From NCBI GenBank assembly GCA_019242065.1, contig JAFAWJ010001063.1, forward strand, positions 1 through 15,691: a stretch of 15,691 bases of DNA. The letters run 5' to 3'. Under the pieces are notes generated by a model. It had not been told where the DNA came from, did no database searches, and saw only the letters and a list, made by a program, of their open reading frames with translations. Shown piece after piece: positions 14,621 to 15,691 of the stretch. A program made the translations under genes and the position numbers. The stretch comes from Chloroflexota bacterium. GTDB lineage: Bacteria > Chloroflexota > UBA6077 > CF-72. Numbering within the stretch: position 1 is the stretch's first letter; each line of letters opens with the position of its first letter.

Positions 14621-15423
14621 GACGTGGCTATGTGGACACACCGCGCGGCCAGCAGTTGCACTATCGCCTGGCGGGTGACGCCGCCGGCTCACCGCTGGTG
14701 CTGATCCATCAGAGCCCAAGCTCCGGGGCAATGTGGGATCCCATTCTGTCGGAGCTGGCCGGTCGCGGCTATTTCGCGCTCGCGCCGGATCTTATCGGGC
14801 ACGGCGCCTCAGATGGACCTGACGCGCTGCCCACACTGCACGAGTATGCCGATGGCGTGTGGCAGGTGATGGATGCGCTGCAGCTGTCGTCTGCAAGCCT
14901 CGTCGGCCATCACTCCGGAGCCTCCATCGCGATCATCATGGCAACGCAGCAGCCGCATCGTGTGGACGCGCTGGCCGTGTGGGGTGTGCCGCTCATGACG
15001 CCCGAGCGCCAGGCGCGCCTCGGAGGTGAGGCCCGGCCGGATTGGGAGCACGCGGAAACCTGGATTGGTCAGCGATGGCAGAGTCGCAGGGCGGCCTCCG
15101 GGCCGGGCTGGACGGTAGACATCGGCCGACGCGCCCTGTGGGAGCTGTTGCAGGCGGGTCCGGACAGTCACTGGTTGCACAATGCGGTGGCGCACACACC
15201 CGTTGAAGCCTATCTACCGCGCGTGCGCCAGCCAATGCTGACCATTTGCGGCGAGCTGGACACGCTGTACGCCGAAAGCGAGCAAGCGGCTGCGATGGCG
15301 CCAAAGGGTCGCTTCGCGCCGATGCACGGGACGTCGCTGGACGTGGTCGACCAGGATGGCCTCGCGTTCGTCGACCTGGTCGACGGATTCTTGCGGGAAT
15401 GCGGCGCGCGTTCGTCACGCTGA
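14617..15423 (+). CDS. Alpha/beta-fold hydrolase with His in the nucleophile elbow
   Basis: A 268-residue alpha/beta hydrolase. The N-terminus (VDTPRGQQLHYRLAGD), oxyanion-hole strand LVLIHQSPSSG (27-37), and ALAPDLIGHGASDGP (54-68) are canonical. The elbow reads VGHHSGAS (95-102), so the position normally holding Ser, Asp or Cys (G-x-Nu-x-G) is His98. Downstream, GELDTLY matches the acid strand and MHGTSLDVV supplies a late His. GHHTG-type elbows do occur in other family members, so this may be an unusual subfamily rather than a dead protein. The ATG overlaps the stop of the flavoprotein gene (ATGA), placing it in the same operon. A role in cleaving a ring or ester product is possible; the reaction is unknown. 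Confidence 0.87.
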   Translation: MRRGYVDTPRGQQLHYRLAGDAAGSPLVLIHQSPSSGAMWDPILSELAGRGYFALAPDLIGHGASDGPDALPTLHEYADGVWQVMDALQLSSASLVGHHSGASIAIIMATQQPHRVDALAVWGVPLMTPERQARLGGEARPDWEHAETWIGQRWQSRRAASGPGWTVDIGRRALWELLQAGPDSHWLHNAVAHTPVEAYLPRVRQPMLTICGELDTLYAESEQAAAMAPKGRFAPMHGTSLDVVDQDGLAFVDLVDGFLRECGARSSR

Positions 15424-15468
15424 CCGACGGTCCTCGCGCGGAGGCGATGCGCGGATTGGTGGCAGCGG

Positions 15469-15691
15469 ATGTCTGATCCGCTGCGGGCGCCTGGCATGCA
15501 GGGCGCCGCCATTCGTCGGGCGCTGGTGACCACGCGTCGTGGACAGGTGCACGTGCGTTTGGGCGGAGATCCGACCGAGGCGGTGCCGCTGGTGCTGCTG
15601 CACATGACGCCGCTCTCGAGCGCGATGTACGACCCACTTCTGCCACTCTTTGGCACTGACCGGTTGGCCGTCGCGCCCGATCGGTTGGGTT
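15469..15691 (+). CDS. Second alpha/beta-fold hydrolase, 3'-partial
   Basis: The N-terminal 74 codons of another alpha/beta hydrolase, cut by the right edge. Starting at ATG 15469, after a GGTGG sequence six bases upstream, it reads VTTRRGQVHVRLGGD, then PLVLLHMTPLSSAMYDP (oxyanion strand) and LAVAPDRLG. The order and spacing mirror the preceding hydrolase (RGQ, RL-GD, PLVL-H, P-S-AM-DP, APD-G), so the two are paralogs from a tandem duplication or parallel recruitment. The catalytic residues lie beyond the window. It follows the first hydrolase by 45 bases, so it is probably in the same operon. Confidence 0.83.
   Translation, partial: MSDPLRAPGMQGAAIRRALVTTRRGQVHVRLGGDPTEAVPLVLLHMTPLSSAMYDPLLPLFGTDRLAVAPDRLG

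Noticed and set aside
1..15691. CRISPR array, tRNA/rRNA genes, transposase or prophage genes
   Set aside because: No regularly spaced repeats, RNA gene signatures, terminal inverted repeats or recombinase motifs were seen on either strand.

Overview
This is a high-GC bacterial chromosomal window with tightly packed genes, several 4-bp stop/start overlaps and few strong Shine-Dalgarno sites. No rRNA, tRNA, CRISPR array, insertion sequence or phage gene was seen. The gene content (LplA-type solute-binding lipoprotein, MetE-like protein, split DhaK/DhaL, luciferase-like monooxygenase, CYP102-type P450, DUF4395) suggests a free-living, probably soil heterotroph. Chloroflexota or a high-GC actinobacterial-type lineage fits best, but nothing here is a decisive taxonomic marker.

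Layout. (1) 2-2691, plus strand: a MetE-like zinc methyltransferase cut by the left edge, translationally coupled to a solute-binding lipoprotein. (2) 2803-5124, minus strand: a RecD2-type helicase, divergent from (3) an Rrf2-family regulator without cysteines (5287-5790). That gene converges on and overlaps a second Rrf2 regulator with three cysteines (5742-6326, minus). (4) 6428-9551, plus strand: a run of redox and membrane genes, namely a DUF4395 membrane protein, a membrane-anchored thioredoxin-like protein, a CcdC/DUF1453-like membrane protein, a CYP102-type cytochrome P450 and a 63-residue conserved-looking protein. (5) 9526-11536, minus strand: an operon of a YCII-family protein, dhaK and dhaL. 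(6) 11604-12116, plus strand: a stand-alone molybdopterin oxidoreductase domain, followed by a coding-like minus-strand reading frame without an ATG (12085-12339). (7) 12374 to the right edge, plus strand: a catabolic-looking operon of a luciferase-like monooxygenase, an FAD-dependent oxidoreductase broken by an internal deletion plus frameshift, and two paralogous alpha/beta hydrolases, the second cut by the edge.

The most striking observation is the P450. Its heme domain closely follows CYP102A1 (P450 BM3), which is normally fused to a diflavin reductase. Here the protein stops after the heme domain, yet its last ~22 residues look like the extreme C-terminus of the missing reductase. This is the expected scar of an in-frame excision of the whole reductase. 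The P450 is also embedded in a thiol-redox gene run next to two Rrf2 regulators, one with and one without candidate Fe-S or thiol-sensing cysteines. Whether this is one functional system is inference.
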